A stretch of 47,500 nucleotides of DNA, from NCBI GenBank assembly GCA_031274925.1, contig JAISPL010000005.1:1-47500 (forward strand). Direction: 5' to 3'. The notes below the pieces were generated by a model, which did no database searches, had not been told where the DNA came from, and saw nothing but the letters and a program-made list of their open reading frames with translations. Source of the DNA: Syntrophobacterales bacterium. Lineage in GTDB: Bacteria; Desulfobacterota; Syntrophorhabdia; Syntrophorhabdales; Syntrophorhabdaceae. Made by a program: the position numbers and the translations under genes. Position 1 is the first letter of the stretch. The number at the start of each line of letters is the position of its first letter. Positions 18,677-27,443 of this stretch are shown here, one piece after another.

Positions 18677-18705
18677 AGTCTACCCGATACCGAACATTTT
18701 GTCAA
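18677..18705 (-). promoter_or_regulatory. Sigma-70-type promoter of tRNA(CAU)
   Basis: On the minus strand TTGACA (18705-18700) is followed after 17 bp by TAGACT (18682-18677), about 12 bp before the tRNA 5' end at 18665. Confidence 0.75.
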
Positions 18706-18719
18706 TACCGTATCCAATT

Positions 18720-19636
18720 TTTTTCAGTAGTAATAAGGAGTTGCGGTTGCGTGGAAGAAACTGATGCTCCCTGTGGTATCGTCATGGTGTGCGGGAATTG
18801 CGGTCAGCACCGGCGAAAACATCGTCTGGCCTTCCCCGCAGTGATACTGAAAAACAGGACATCTTTGTAAATCTTGAAGAGGGATGCCTCGTCCACTGGG
18901 GTTTGTTAATATACCATTTATAAGGAGTATGCCATGGTGGGTCGCTATTACCGTATGTGCAAGGAGGGCCACATCGGAGTTCTTCCTAAAGAGAGACTGG
19001 TTTTTGCCAGTTCAAAAATGGACTCAATAAAGGCCAGATACCTTGCATACATATTTTTTTATTCTTATCTCCGCAAAATGGTTCTGCTGCCCGTCATCTC
19101 GGATGAAAGGTGGCAAAGAAGACGCACAACGCGCTGTTTGCAGCTGCGTCGTACTCGTTGATGCACCTGTGTGATGCTTCTTTCTATAAGTCTTCATGAA
19201 ATCATTTCCGGAGGGTTGTATGGCTTTTATCAATCCGCCGATAAATTCCGTGTCATACCTAATCTATAATGGGTAATGGTTTCAAGCAGTTCGTCCTTGC
19301 TCTTGAAGTCCCAATGATGATCTCTGCGATAGTAGAATGTATCCCGTGTAATGAAAAGAATCAAATGTATCATAATTATACAGGAGAGTATGGATGGCTA
19401 TGGAGGGAAGCTGTCCGTTTTCCTCATATTAGCGATAGGTTTATGACATGGTACGCATATTGCAACTATACGATATATTTCTACATGAAAAAGTGTAGAG
19501 ACGGTGAGAGCAGCCCGTTGGTTTGTGCGCCGATCAACGGTGGACTTGGCAAAGAGTCCTAAGGCTGGTTATTAAACGGTCAGTTAATAGGTATAGCGAT
19601 TGAGTCGACATAAGCAATTCTACGAGGTGTAGCCTT
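18720..19636. other. Long gene-free stretch before the Hdr/Etf operon
   Basis: About 900 bp with only short frames and no motif (for example plus strand 18934-19161 and 19269-19562). It must contain the promoter of the following ten-gene operon, but I could not pick out a convincing -35/-10 pair. Some of it looks like degraded coding DNA. Confidence 0.4.
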
Positions 19637-20731
19637 ATGGTCAGTCAGAGCCAGACAAGGGTTCTCACGTGCATCCAGTGCGGAAAATGTACAGGAGGCT
19701 GTCCTGAATCAGGAAAGACCCCATTCAACATTCGTATGTTGGTTCGCAAGAGACAATTCAGGAACAAGGTGGAGGAATCTATCCCGTGGTATTGTACTTC
19801 GTGCGGTACGTGTACCATCAGGTGTCCGCGTGATGTAAAGCCCTCCGAAATGATAATCGAACTCAGGTCGGGGTTCGTCGAAGATGGGGAGATACCTGTG
19901 TCGATCCAGAAAGCGCTTGAAAACGCATTTGTCCAGAAGAACCCATGGGGTCGGTCGAGGGCCAAGAGAGGAACTTGGGCGGATAAGGTCGATATCGAAA
20001 TCAAGCACGTAAGTGACACCGAATCCAAAAGGTTGCTCTTTACGTGCTGCATCCAGGCATACGACCCCAGATGTATGGTGATGCCTTCCAATGTTGCCCG
20101 AATCCTTCATAGAGGGGGGATTGAATTTGGTATTCTTGGCGAGGAAGAGGTTTGTTGTGGCAACGAGATACGCCGGATAGGAGAATCGGGTCTTTTTGAA
20201 GAGCTTCAGGAAGAGAATATCGCTGCGTTTCAGGAATATGGAGTAAAGGAAGTCATCACCCTCTCTCCCCACTGCATGAATACTCTGAAAAAGGAATATG
20301 GCGACATAGGTATTAAAGTTACCCATTATACGGAAGTGGTTGCCCGTTTGCTCGACGAAGGCGTTCTTGCGCCGAAAACGCCGTACAATAAGAAAGCGAT
20401 CTATCACGACCCATGTTTTCTCGGGAAACAAAATGGCGTCTTTGATGAGCCGAGAAAGATTCTAGGTGCCTTAGAAGGTCTTGACCTCATGGAGTTTTCG
20501 AGGTCCCGAGACATGTCGCTTTGCTGCGAAGGCGGTGGCGGAAGAATGTTTTTTGAGGTGGAGACTGCGTACCAGAGGAATAGCGAGATAAGGGTATTGG
20601 AGGCTCAGGCCAAAGGAGCCGAAATTATTGTGACGAGCTGCCCGTTCTGTGTGATGACCCTTGAAGAACAAGCCATGGAAAAAGGACTTGCGGTGAAGGA
20701 AATATCCGAGATACTCATGGAGGTCTTATAA
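19637..20731 (+). CDS. HdrCB-type Fe-S oxidoreductase (Etf partner)
   Basis: 364 residues, a natural HdrC-HdrB fusion. The N-terminal HdrC-like part binds two [4Fe-4S] clusters (Cys12/15/18/22 and Cys53/56/59/63). The HdrB-like part has two CCG repeats. The second is complete (DPCFLGK, CCEGGGG, SCPFC); the first ends SPHC rather than CxxC, so probably only the C-terminal one holds a full non-cubane cluster. No membrane segments, unlike the DUF224-type Etf:quinone oxidoreductases. It is directly followed by etfB (1 nt), so it should take or give electrons to Etf. First gene of the operon; GAGGTG precedes the ATG. Confidence 0.88.
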   Translation: MVSQSQTRVLTCIQCGKCTGGCPESGKTPFNIRMLVRKRQFRNKVEESIPWYCTSCGTCTIRCPRDVKPSEMIIELRSGFVEDGEIPVSIQKALENAFVQKNPWGRSRAKRGTWADKVDIEIKHVSDTESKRLLFTCCIQAYDPRCMVMPSNVARILHRGGIEFGILGEEEVCCGNEIRRIGESGLFEELQEENIAAFQEYGVKEVITLSPHCMNTLKKEYGDIGIKVTHYTEVVARLLDEGVLAPKTPYNKKAIYHDPCFLGKQNGVFDEPRKILGALEGLDLMEFSRSRDMSLCCEGGGGRMFFEVETAYQRNSEIRVLEAQAKGAEIIVTSCPFCVMTLEEQAMEKGLAVKEISEILMEVL

Positions 20732-20732
20732 A

Positions 20733-21512
20733 ATGAACTTATTAGTATTTACAAAAAGAGTGCCGGCCACTCAAGAGGAGGAAGTGCGCATCATTGACGA
20801 AGGTAGGGACGTCGATCTTTCCAAAGTGCCCTTCAAAGTGAACGACTGGGACAACTATGCAGTTGAGGAAGCTGTTCGGATTGCGGAAAAGACAGGCGGT
20901 AGCTTAACAGCTATCTCGATGGGAGGCGCCGAGTCGGACGAAGTTCTGAGGCGTGCCATCGCGATGGGCGCAAAAGACGGTTCTCTCGTTGAAATGGACA
21001 AGATTTTACATGACCCTCAGGCGCGGGCTGCCCTCGCGGGTAATTTCTTGAAAAAGGAGAACATACCTTTTGACGTGATTTTTACCGGTGTTCAGTCCGA
21101 AGACGATCAATTCGCCTCTGTGGGCGGCATTCTTGCCGCGAAACTGGGTATTCCCTATGCTTCGATGGTCGTAGGCATAGACGCCATCGAAAAAGATTTT
21201 GCGGTGGTAAGAAGGGAGCTTGAAGGCGGGTTGCAGGAACGGGTGGAGATAAAACTTCCTGCAGTTCTTTCCATACAAAGCGGAATCAACGAGCCGCGGT
21301 ACGTATCCATCATGGGGATACGGAAAGCGTCCAAGGTGGAGCGCAAGGTCTTCAAGGCAAAGGAATATGAAGATGGCTTTACGAGTCTGATAGAGTTCGA
21401 AAAATGGGACTATCCGCCCCAAAAAGGGGGAGCAGTGATACTCTCCGGGGAACTTGACGCCGCGTGTCAGGAGTTGCTTGGGATTCTCAAGGAAAAGGGG
21501 GTGTATCAATGA
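20733..21512 (+). CDS. etfB: Electron transfer flavoprotein beta subunit
   Basis: 259 residues, FixA/EtfB family, ETF nucleotide-binding alpha/beta fold. Seen: NLLVFTKRVPAT at the N-terminus, NDWDNYAVEEAVRI, DVIFTGVQSEDDQFASVG and GIPYASMV, all EtfB signatures. Pairs with EtfA (next gene, ATGA overlap) to carry electrons of acyl-CoA dehydrogenases. Whether this Etf bifurcates depends on an additional FAD in EtfB, which I cannot decide by eye. The context, with Hdr genes on both sides, makes a specialised role likely. Confidence 0.95.
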   Translation: MNLLVFTKRVPATQEEEVRIIDEGRDVDLSKVPFKVNDWDNYAVEEAVRIAEKTGGSLTAISMGGAESDEVLRRAIAMGAKDGSLVEMDKILHDPQARAALAGNFLKKENIPFDVIFTGVQSEDDQFASVGGILAAKLGIPYASMVVGIDAIEKDFAVVRRELEGGLQERVEIKLPAVLSIQSGINEPRYVSIMGIRKASKVERKVFKAKEYEDGFTSLIEFEKWDYPPQKGGAVILSGELDAACQELLGILKEKGVYQ

Positions 21513-22447
21513 GCTACTCACTGGTTGTATCCGAAGTAAGACATGGTATTTTTGAAGAGAGAAACCTTGATGCAGTCGGTTTTTGCAACCTCCTTCAAAA
21601 AGATATCTCCCTTATTTTGCCGGAAGGCGCTTACGACGTAAATGAAAAGCTGGCAAGTACCATGGTGAAAGTGAAGGTGCAAGAGGCGGAATATCTGAAC
21701 CCCATGAATATGGTCAATGTGGTGAAGAAGGTCATGGATGAAAAAGGAAAACCAGAAGCGATAGTCTTTACTTCTTCATCTTCTGGGTCGGAACTTGCCT
21801 CTTACGTGGCTGGTTTCTTCAATCTGCCGCTTATTACGGATGTGAGCGGATTTGATAAGGAAAAAATGGTGTTCCACAAGAGCTACTATTCCGATAAGAT
21901 TTTCGGGGAATTCAAGGCTGCCGGTCCGGGACCGTTCGTGATTACTGTCAGGAGCGGCAGCTTTAAGGAAAACGCCGTGGAAAAAACACAAGTGGCGGCT
22001 GAAGAATCTCTGGATGGGATCCAATTGACGGACAGCCGGACCTTTGTCGAATATGTGGAGGAAGAGAAAAGCGAGGTTGATATCACGAAGGCTGATTTTC
22101 TTATCTCCGTAGGCAGAGGTATAGGGAACAAGGATGAGATACCCGATTACATGGAGCTTGCCGACGCCATGAAAGGTGTGCTTTCGGGGTCAAGGCCGGT
22201 GATTGATAAACAGTGGCTGCCTAAGGCAAGACAGGTGGGCACATCGGGAAAAACGGTCAAACCCAAAGTCTACCTTGCCATGGGTATTAGCGGCGCGTTT
22301 CAGCACATTGCCGGCATGAAGGAATCTGATTGCATCATAGCCGTAAACAAAGACCCGGAAGCCCCTATCTTTCAATATGCTCACTATGGGATTATCGGAG
22401 ATGTACATAAAGTACGCGACAAAATAAAAGATATCTTAAGAGGATGA
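21509..22447 (+). CDS. etfA: Electron transfer flavoprotein alpha subunit
   Basis: 312 residues, FixB/EtfA family. The C-terminal FAD-binding domain is clear: VGRGIGNKDEI, QVGTSGKTVKPKVYLAMGISG, and AVNKDPEAPIFQYAHYGIIGD. The start at 21509 overlaps the etfB stop (ATGA) with GGGGG upstream; a frame start at 21464 would overlap etfB more and lacks a ribosome site. Its stop overlaps the next hdrA-like start (ATGA), so EtfBA and the HdrA-GltD protein are translated as a unit. Confidence 0.95.
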   Translation: MSYSLVVSEVRHGIFEERNLDAVGFCNLLQKDISLILPEGAYDVNEKLASTMVKVKVQEAEYLNPMNMVNVVKKVMDEKGKPEAIVFTSSSSGSELASYVAGFFNLPLITDVSGFDKEKMVFHKSYYSDKIFGEFKAAGPGPFVITVRSGSFKENAVEKTQVAAEESLDGIQLTDSRTFVEYVEEEKSEVDITKADFLISVGRGIGNKDEIPDYMELADAMKGVLSGSRPVIDKQWLPKARQVGTSGKTVKPKVYLAMGISGAFQHIAGMKESDCIIAVNKDPEAPIFQYAHYGIIGDVHKVRDKIKDILRG

Positions 22448-25158
22448 TTACCGAACAAGAAGAAACGGCAAAACAGGTTCTTGTGGTTGGTGGAGGGATA
22501 GGCGGCATAACCGCCGCCCTTGAGCTCGCATCATGCGGGGTCAACGTTACTATGCTTGAGGAAGGTCCTTCCATTGGCGGGAGGATGATCCAGCTGGACA
22601 AGACGTTTCCTACCCTGGACTGTTCCACCTGTACGCTTTCACCCAAGATGGTGGAAGTGGCGCTCCAGAAGAAGATTGAGCTCTTTTCGTGGGCCAAGCC
22701 GGTGGCGGTGAGAAAAGAAGGGAAAGGTTTTACCGTCACGATTATCAAGAAATCGCGTTACGTGGACATCAAGAAGTGTACCGCGTGCGGCAGTTGCTGG
22801 CCAGGATGCCCCGTTGTAATGAAAAGCGAGTTTAATATGGGGACAGGACCCAGGAAGGCGATCTACATTCCTTTCCCTCAGGCCATACCCAACAAGGCGA
22901 GCATCGATAAGCGTGAAGACCGCCCGTGCAAGGCTGCATGCGTGGATGCCTGCCCCATACATACTAACGTTCTAGGCTACGTGAAACATATCAGCGAGGG
23001 AAGGTTTAACGATGCTTATATGCTCATTAAGGATACAAATCCGTTTCCCTCGGTATGTGGCCGTGTCTGCTATGCGCCGTGTGAAATGGTCTGCAACAGA
23101 GGGCAGATGGATGACCCGCTGGCAATCCGCGACCTGAAACGGTTTGCGGTGGACAGGTTTGATCTCGAATCCTTGGAACCCTCCCAGGTACAGAAGACGG
23201 GCCGGAAGGTGGCTGTTATCGGCGCTGGACCGGCAGGGCTTGCCTGCGCTCACGACTGCGCCCAGGAAGGGCATGACGTAACTGTCTTTGAGGCCCTTCC
23301 GGAACCGGGCGGTATGTTGAGATACGCGATACCTGAATACAGGCTACCCAAGGCGGAGCTGAGCAAAGAAATAAGCTATATCGAAAAACTCGGAGTTACC
23401 ATAAAATGCGGATTGGAGATTGGTAAAGATATTACTCTTGAGGATGTAAAAAATGAATACGAGGCCCTCTTCATCGGTACAGGTGCGCCGAAAGGATTAC
23501 TTTTGGGAATTGAAGGCGAGGGCTTTTCGGGCGTGATCGACGGTATCAGATTCCTGAGAGCCGTCAACAGTGGAGAGGCTGTCTCTACAGGAAACAATGT
23601 TGTTGTCGTTGGCGGGGGCAATACCGCAGTGGATTGTGCCAGGACGGCGAAGAGGGTGGGCGGCGAGCCCGTAACGCTCATATACCGCCGTACCAGGGAC
23701 GAGATGCCCGCCGCAGACGAAGAAATCGAAGCTTTGTTGCACGAGGGAGTGGAAATCAAGTTCCTGACCGCACCGGTCCGTTTTCTTGATGAAAACGGCA
23801 GACTCTCAAGCATTGAGTGTATTCGTATGGAACTGGGAGACGCAGACGAGAGCGGCAGGAGACGCCCTGTACCGGTAAAAGGCTCCGAATTTACGTTGTC
23901 CGTCGATACGGTTATTACCGCCCTCGGACAGGCAACGCAGGTTTCGTTTGTGGGGAGCATAGGGATCTCCATAGGCAGGAACGAGACCATTATAGTCGAT
24001 CCGGCAACAGGTGCCACCAATATGGAAAGTATCTTCGCCGGCGGCGATGTGACCACCGGACCGGCCTACGTGGTTGATGCCATAGCGGCAGGAAAAAAGG
24101 CTGCCCGTTCTATAAGCAAATATCTGAAAGGGGAACCGGTTACTGCAGATAATGAGAGAAAGAAACCGGAGAAATTATCTGGGGATGAGCTGGACGCTGT
24201 GTCAAAAAGATTTGCCGAGGCGCATCGGCTGCCCATGCCTGAAGAGGCGGAGGATACTCGAATAGCCGATTTTCGGGAAGTGACCCTTGGATATACGCAA
24301 GAAGACGCAATGAAGGAAGCGTCCCGGTGTCTTGCCGGACAGATTGAGGGATGTATTCAGTGCGGGGAGTGCGAGAAGCGGTGTGAGGTGAAAGCCGTCG
24401 ATTATCAGCTGAAAGACGAGATTGTGGAATTGCAGTTCGACAGTATTCTTCTCGCTCCAGGCTTTGACCTTTACGATCCCACGGAAAAGAAAGAGTATGG
24501 TTATGGTGTCCTGGAAGGGGTTATGACGGGTATAGAATTTGAGAGGGTCTGCTCTGTCACGGGACCGACGGGCGGTGACATACAACTGAAAGGGGTGACC
24601 CCGAAACGATTCTATTTTATACAGTGCGTCGGTTCCAGAGACAGGCAAAGCGGCGCCCGGTTCTGTTCCCGGGTGTGCTGCATGTATACGGCAAAGCATG
24701 CGAGTATCGTAAAAGACAGGATAGTGGGAGCCGAGATATACGTTTCCTATATTGATGTAAGGGCATACGGCAAGAATTACGAAGAGTTTTATAAAAGTAC
24801 ACAGGAAAGCGGTACGTACTATATACGGGGGATCCCCGGAGAGATCGTGCAGGGGGAAAAAGGTCTTCTGGTTCGCGTGGAAGACATGTTAAGCGGGGAG
24901 ATGATTGAGGTGGAGGTGGACCTCGTAGTTCTCGCAACCGGAGTGAGGCCGCGGAAACAGACCGCGGAGCTCTGCGACATCATGTCTGTGGAGCGGGATG
25001 AATACGGTTTCATCAAGGTGAGCCCGATTGCTCCTTCGGAGACGAACGTGGAAGGGATATTTGTGTGTGGTATGGCCTCCGGGCCTAAGGATGTCCCTGA
25101 TACCGTTGCATCCGGCGGTGAAGCGGCATCGAGGTGCATGGAGTATATGAGCAAATGA
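22444..25158 (+). CDS. HdrA-like flavoprotein with nested GltD/NfnB-type module
   Basis: 904 residues. It begins as HdrA: FAD motif VVGGGIGG, LDKTFPTLDCSTC, then the first cluster of HdrA's inserted ferredoxin domain (Cys112/115/118/122) and KAIYIPFPQAIP. At about residue 160 it switches to a GltD/NfnB-like module of about 450 residues: Cys-rich Fe-S entry (C162, C166, C170, C205, C209, C213, C217), FAD motif GAGPAG (260-265) and NAD(P) motif VVVVGGGNTAVDCA. At about 630 HdrA resumes with the second inserted-ferredoxin cluster (Cys637/640/643/647), QCVGSRD and CSRVCC. It lacks HdrA's N-terminal domain and C-terminal ferredoxin. It may carry two FADs and an NAD(P)H site, joining Hdr chemistry to pyridine nucleotide. 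Overlaps etfA by 4 nt. Confidence 0.88.
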   Translation: MITEQEETAKQVLVVGGGIGGITAALELASCGVNVTMLEEGPSIGGRMIQLDKTFPTLDCSTCTLSPKMVEVALQKKIELFSWAKPVAVRKEGKGFTVTIIKKSRYVDIKKCTACGSCWPGCPVVMKSEFNMGTGPRKAIYIPFPQAIPNKASIDKREDRPCKAACVDACPIHTNVLGYVKHISEGRFNDAYMLIKDTNPFPSVCGRVCYAPCEMVCNRGQMDDPLAIRDLKRFAVDRFDLESLEPSQVQKTGRKVAVIGAGPAGLACAHDCAQEGHDVTVFEALPEPGGMLRYAIPEYRLPKAELSKEISYIEKLGVTIKCGLEIGKDITLEDVKNEYEALFIGTGAPKGLLLGIEGEGFSGVIDGIRFLRAVNSGEAVSTGNNVVVVGGGNTAVDCARTAKRVGGEPVTLIYRRTRDEMPAADEEIEALLHEGVEIKFLTAPVRFLDENGRLSSIECIRMELGDADESGRRRPVPVKGSEFTLSVDTVITALGQATQVSFVGSIGISIGRNETIIVDPATGATNMESIFAGGDVTTGPAYVVDAIAAGKKAARSISKYLKGEPVTADNERKKPEKLSGDELDAVSKRFAEAHRLPMPEEAEDTRIADFREVTLGYTQEDAMKEASRCLAGQIEGCIQCGECEKRCEVKAVDYQLKDEIVELQFDSILLAPGFDLYDPTEKKEYGYGVLEGVMTGIEFERVCSVTGPTGGDIQLKGVTPKRFYFIQCVGSRDRQSGARFCSRVCCMYTAKHASIVKDRIVGAEIYVSYIDVRAYGKNYEEFYKSTQESGTYYIRGIPGEIVQGEKGLLVRVEDMLSGEMIEVEVDLVVLATGVRPRKQTAELCDIMSVERDEYGFIKVSPIAPSETNVEGIFVCGMASGPKDVPDTVASGGEAASRCMEYMSK

Positions 25159-25255
25159 TGAGTCCTCAGAGGGCCGATGATTTTCAAGGAACCGTAAATC
25201 CGCGAGCAACAATAGACATCATGGGATTTATAGCGTCCTTAAAGGGAAAATTAAC

Positions 25256-26929
25256 GTGAAGACCGGCATATTTATCTGTCATTGCGGACATAATATCAAG
25301 CATACCGTGGATGTGAAAAAGGTAAGCGAATATTTCAAACGATTCCCCGGCGTCGTTGTCTCGGATGACTACCCGTTCGTCTGTTCAGAGCCGGGCCAAG
25401 ATATGATCCAGGAAGCGATCAGGAAACATTGTCTCGACAGGGTGATTATCGCCTCCTGTACACCTTCTCTGCATGAGGAGTTGTTCAAGGATGTCCTAAA
25501 GAAAGCGGACTTAAATCCGTTCCTTCTTAGGAGAGTGGGAATCAGGGAACACTGCTCCTGGGTAGGGGATGATCCGGAGTTGAATACCGGCAAAGCGATA
25601 AGGCTTATAAAAGCGGGGCTTTACGCATCAGCCCACTATGTGCCTCTCGAAGAAAAGCGCGTCGATGTGGTGAAGTCGGGTCTGATTGTCGGCGGGGGAG
25701 TTTCGGGTCTGAGCGCGGCGCTCTTTCTCTCGAAAATGGGTATGCATGTCTATCTTGTGGAGAAGGATGCCGAGCTTGGCGGTCATGTCAGGCTTCTTAA
25801 AGATGTATGGCCCGCCAGAGAAGACGGCAGCGCCATTGTGAGTAGAATGGTAAATGAGCTTCAGACAAGAGAGAATGTGGAGATCTTTACCTCGACCACG
25901 ATCACTGAATTTGAGGGTTTTTTCGGGAACTATCAGGCAACGCTTAATACATCTTCGGGTGAGAAAAAGGTTACGGCGGGCGGAGTGGTGGTGGCCATCG
26001 GATTCACCCCCTTTGACCCCAGGCTCAAACCTGAGCTGAATTACGGCAATGACAATAGAATTATGACGACCCTTGAGTTTGAATCCAGGAAAGATAGTCT
26101 GGCCCTCCCGGAGAACCCTAGGGTCGCCGTGCTTCACTGTGTCGGTTCTAGGGATGAGCAGGCAGGAAGACCTTACTGCTCCAGGGTCTGTTGCATAAAT
26201 GCGCTTCGAGTAGGAGATGCGGTAAAGGACAGATACAAAGATTCATACGTGGAATCCTTCTATATGGATGTCCGTGCCCATCCGAAGGGTGGGGAGGAAT
26301 TCTTTGAAGATACTCAGGAAAAGGGCGTGCTTTTTACCAGGAGCAACATTTCAGAGATAAATCTTGGTCCTGGTGGAGTGATCCTCAGAGGTGAGGATAC
26401 ACTCTTTGGGGAGCCCTTCGAAAGGGAATTTGATCTCGCAGTGTTCTCCATAGGTATGTCGCCCCCGGTGGACAGTAAGCGTATCTCGTCGCTTCTCAAA
26501 ATTACCCTTGACAAGGATAAATTCTTTCTCGAAGCCCATATCAAACTTCGACCATTTGATACGGCGGTAAAGGGGATCTTTATCGCGGGTTCCTGCTCAG
26601 GACCGAAAGATGTGGAAGAGTCGATAAATCATGGCAGGGCATCGGCGCTCAAACTGTACGGATTTCTGAACCTAGGTTATGCGTTCGTCGATCCATTTAT
26701 TTCCTGGGTTGACCCCAAGCGGTGCAGTGGCTGCAGGATGTGCGAAAAGGCGTGCGTGGCCAAGGCTATAAGGTTTGATGAGGAGAAGCGGATAGTGCAT
26801 GTGGAGGAGGCGGCCTGCATGGGCTGCGGACTCTGCAACAGCACATGTCCGTCCTCCGCAGTCAACTTGAAGGGGCATATGGATAGCTATATTGATGATG
26901 AAATAGGCGCCCTTATGGAGGTAATGTGA
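25256..26929 (+). CDS. hdrA: HdrA-like flavoprotein (second paralogue)
   Basis: 557 residues. Has the HdrA N-terminal domain (CHCGHNI at 8-13, ASCTPSLHEELF), a thioredoxin-reductase-like FAD domain (GGGVSGLSAALFLS, HCVGSRDEQAG, CSRVCCINAL, YMDVRAHPKG) and a C-terminal ferredoxin with two [4Fe-4S] sites (Cys490/493/496/500 and 521/524/527/531). The ferredoxin normally inserted in the FAD domain is absent. Starts with GTG, with AAAGGG upstream. A tiny frame (25221-25259) ends on this start. Likely sits with MvhD, HdrB and HdrC from the downstream genes as an electron-bifurcating flavoprotein. Confidence 0.9.
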   Translation: MKTGIFICHCGHNIKHTVDVKKVSEYFKRFPGVVVSDDYPFVCSEPGQDMIQEAIRKHCLDRVIIASCTPSLHEELFKDVLKKADLNPFLLRRVGIREHCSWVGDDPELNTGKAIRLIKAGLYASAHYVPLEEKRVDVVKSGLIVGGGVSGLSAALFLSKMGMHVYLVEKDAELGGHVRLLKDVWPAREDGSAIVSRMVNELQTRENVEIFTSTTITEFEGFFGNYQATLNTSSGEKKVTAGGVVVAIGFTPFDPRLKPELNYGNDNRIMTTLEFESRKDSLALPENPRVAVLHCVGSRDEQAGRPYCSRVCCINALRVGDAVKDRYKDSYVESFYMDVRAHPKGGEEFFEDTQEKGVLFTRSNISEINLGPGGVILRGEDTLFGEPFEREFDLAVFSIGMSPPVDSKRISSLLKITLDKDKFFLEAHIKLRPFDTAVKGIFIAGSCSGPKDVEESINHGRASALKLYGFLNLGYAFVDPFISWVDPKRCSGCRMCEKACVAKAIRFDEEKRIVHVEEAACMGCGLCNSTCPSSAVNLKGHMDSYIDDEIGALMEVM

Positions 26930-27063
26930 AAATAACAGCCACCATGGAATATACACCGGTCATCACTGCGGTTTTTGAGCGGTTTCTGGCGACTGGGTAC
27001 ACGGCTGAAGCGTTGGAGGGAAGATGCTGGAAGGCAGAAACGCGAAAAACCCGGAGATCATAG
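26926..27063 (+). CDS. Possible small coupled ORF between hdrA and mvhD
   Basis: A 45-codon frame starts with a GTG that overlaps the hdrA stop (ATGTGA) and ends in TAG at 27061-27063, 40 nt inside the mvhD gene. Reads MEYTPVITAVFERFLATGYT from its internal Met7. No family recognised. The start/stop overlap is typical of coupled genes, but the frame could equally be a chance reading of the 94-bp gap before mvhD, whose own ribosome site (GGAGGGAAG) lies within it. Confidence 0.25.
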   Translation: MKITATMEYTPVITAVFERFLATGYTAEALEGRCWKAETRKTRRS

Positions 27064-27443
27064 GCTTTGCCTGTTCTTATTGTACATTCAAGGCTTCTGA
27101 AATGGCAGGAAGCTTGAGGATGAAATATCCTGACGGAGTAAAGCTCGTGCAGGTCCCCTGCTCAAGCAGGGTGGATCCCGCCTTTGTAATTAAGGCCGTC
27201 TTTGAAGGGGCGGACGGCGTGTTTGTTGCCGGATGCCATCCCGGTGACTGCCATTTCATCAAAGGGAATTATTTTACGCGGAGGAAAGTGGCAGCCCTCA
27301 AAGAGATGTTCGATACCTTCTCAATTAAAGATAAACTCCATCTCTTCTGGGTAAGTGCTGCCGAAGGTCGGCGTTTTGTGGAGAAAGTTTCCGGAATGTA
27401 TAATGAGATAAAGGAAAAGAAGAATGCAGGGAAAACAAATTAA
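27024..27443 (+). CDS. MvhD-type [2Fe-2S] electron-transfer subunit
   Basis: 139 residues, MvhD/FrhD-like family (delta subunit of F420-non-reducing hydrogenase). The five conserved cysteines are visible: Cys17 and Cys20 (CSYC), Cys46 (VPCSSRVD), and Cys71 and Cys76 (GCHPGDCHF), the last two in the family hallmark. MvhD contacts HdrA and passes electrons from hydrogenase, formate dehydrogenase or NADH modules to its FAD. There is no hydrogenase gene in the window, so the donor here is probably the FdhB-like protein encoded next, which overlaps it by 20 nt. Confidence 0.92.
   Translation: MLEGRNAKNPEIIGFACSYCTFKASEMAGSLRMKYPDGVKLVQVPCSSRVDPAFVIKAVFEGADGVFVAGCHPGDCHFIKGNYFTRRKVAALKEMFDTFSIKDKLHLFWVSAAEGRRFVEKVSGMYNEIKEKKNAGKTN

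Noticed and set aside
23376-24056. 226-codon minus-strand frame inside the HdrA-GltD gene
   Set aside because: Long antisense frame in GC-rich codons of a clearly recognisable protein; shadow.
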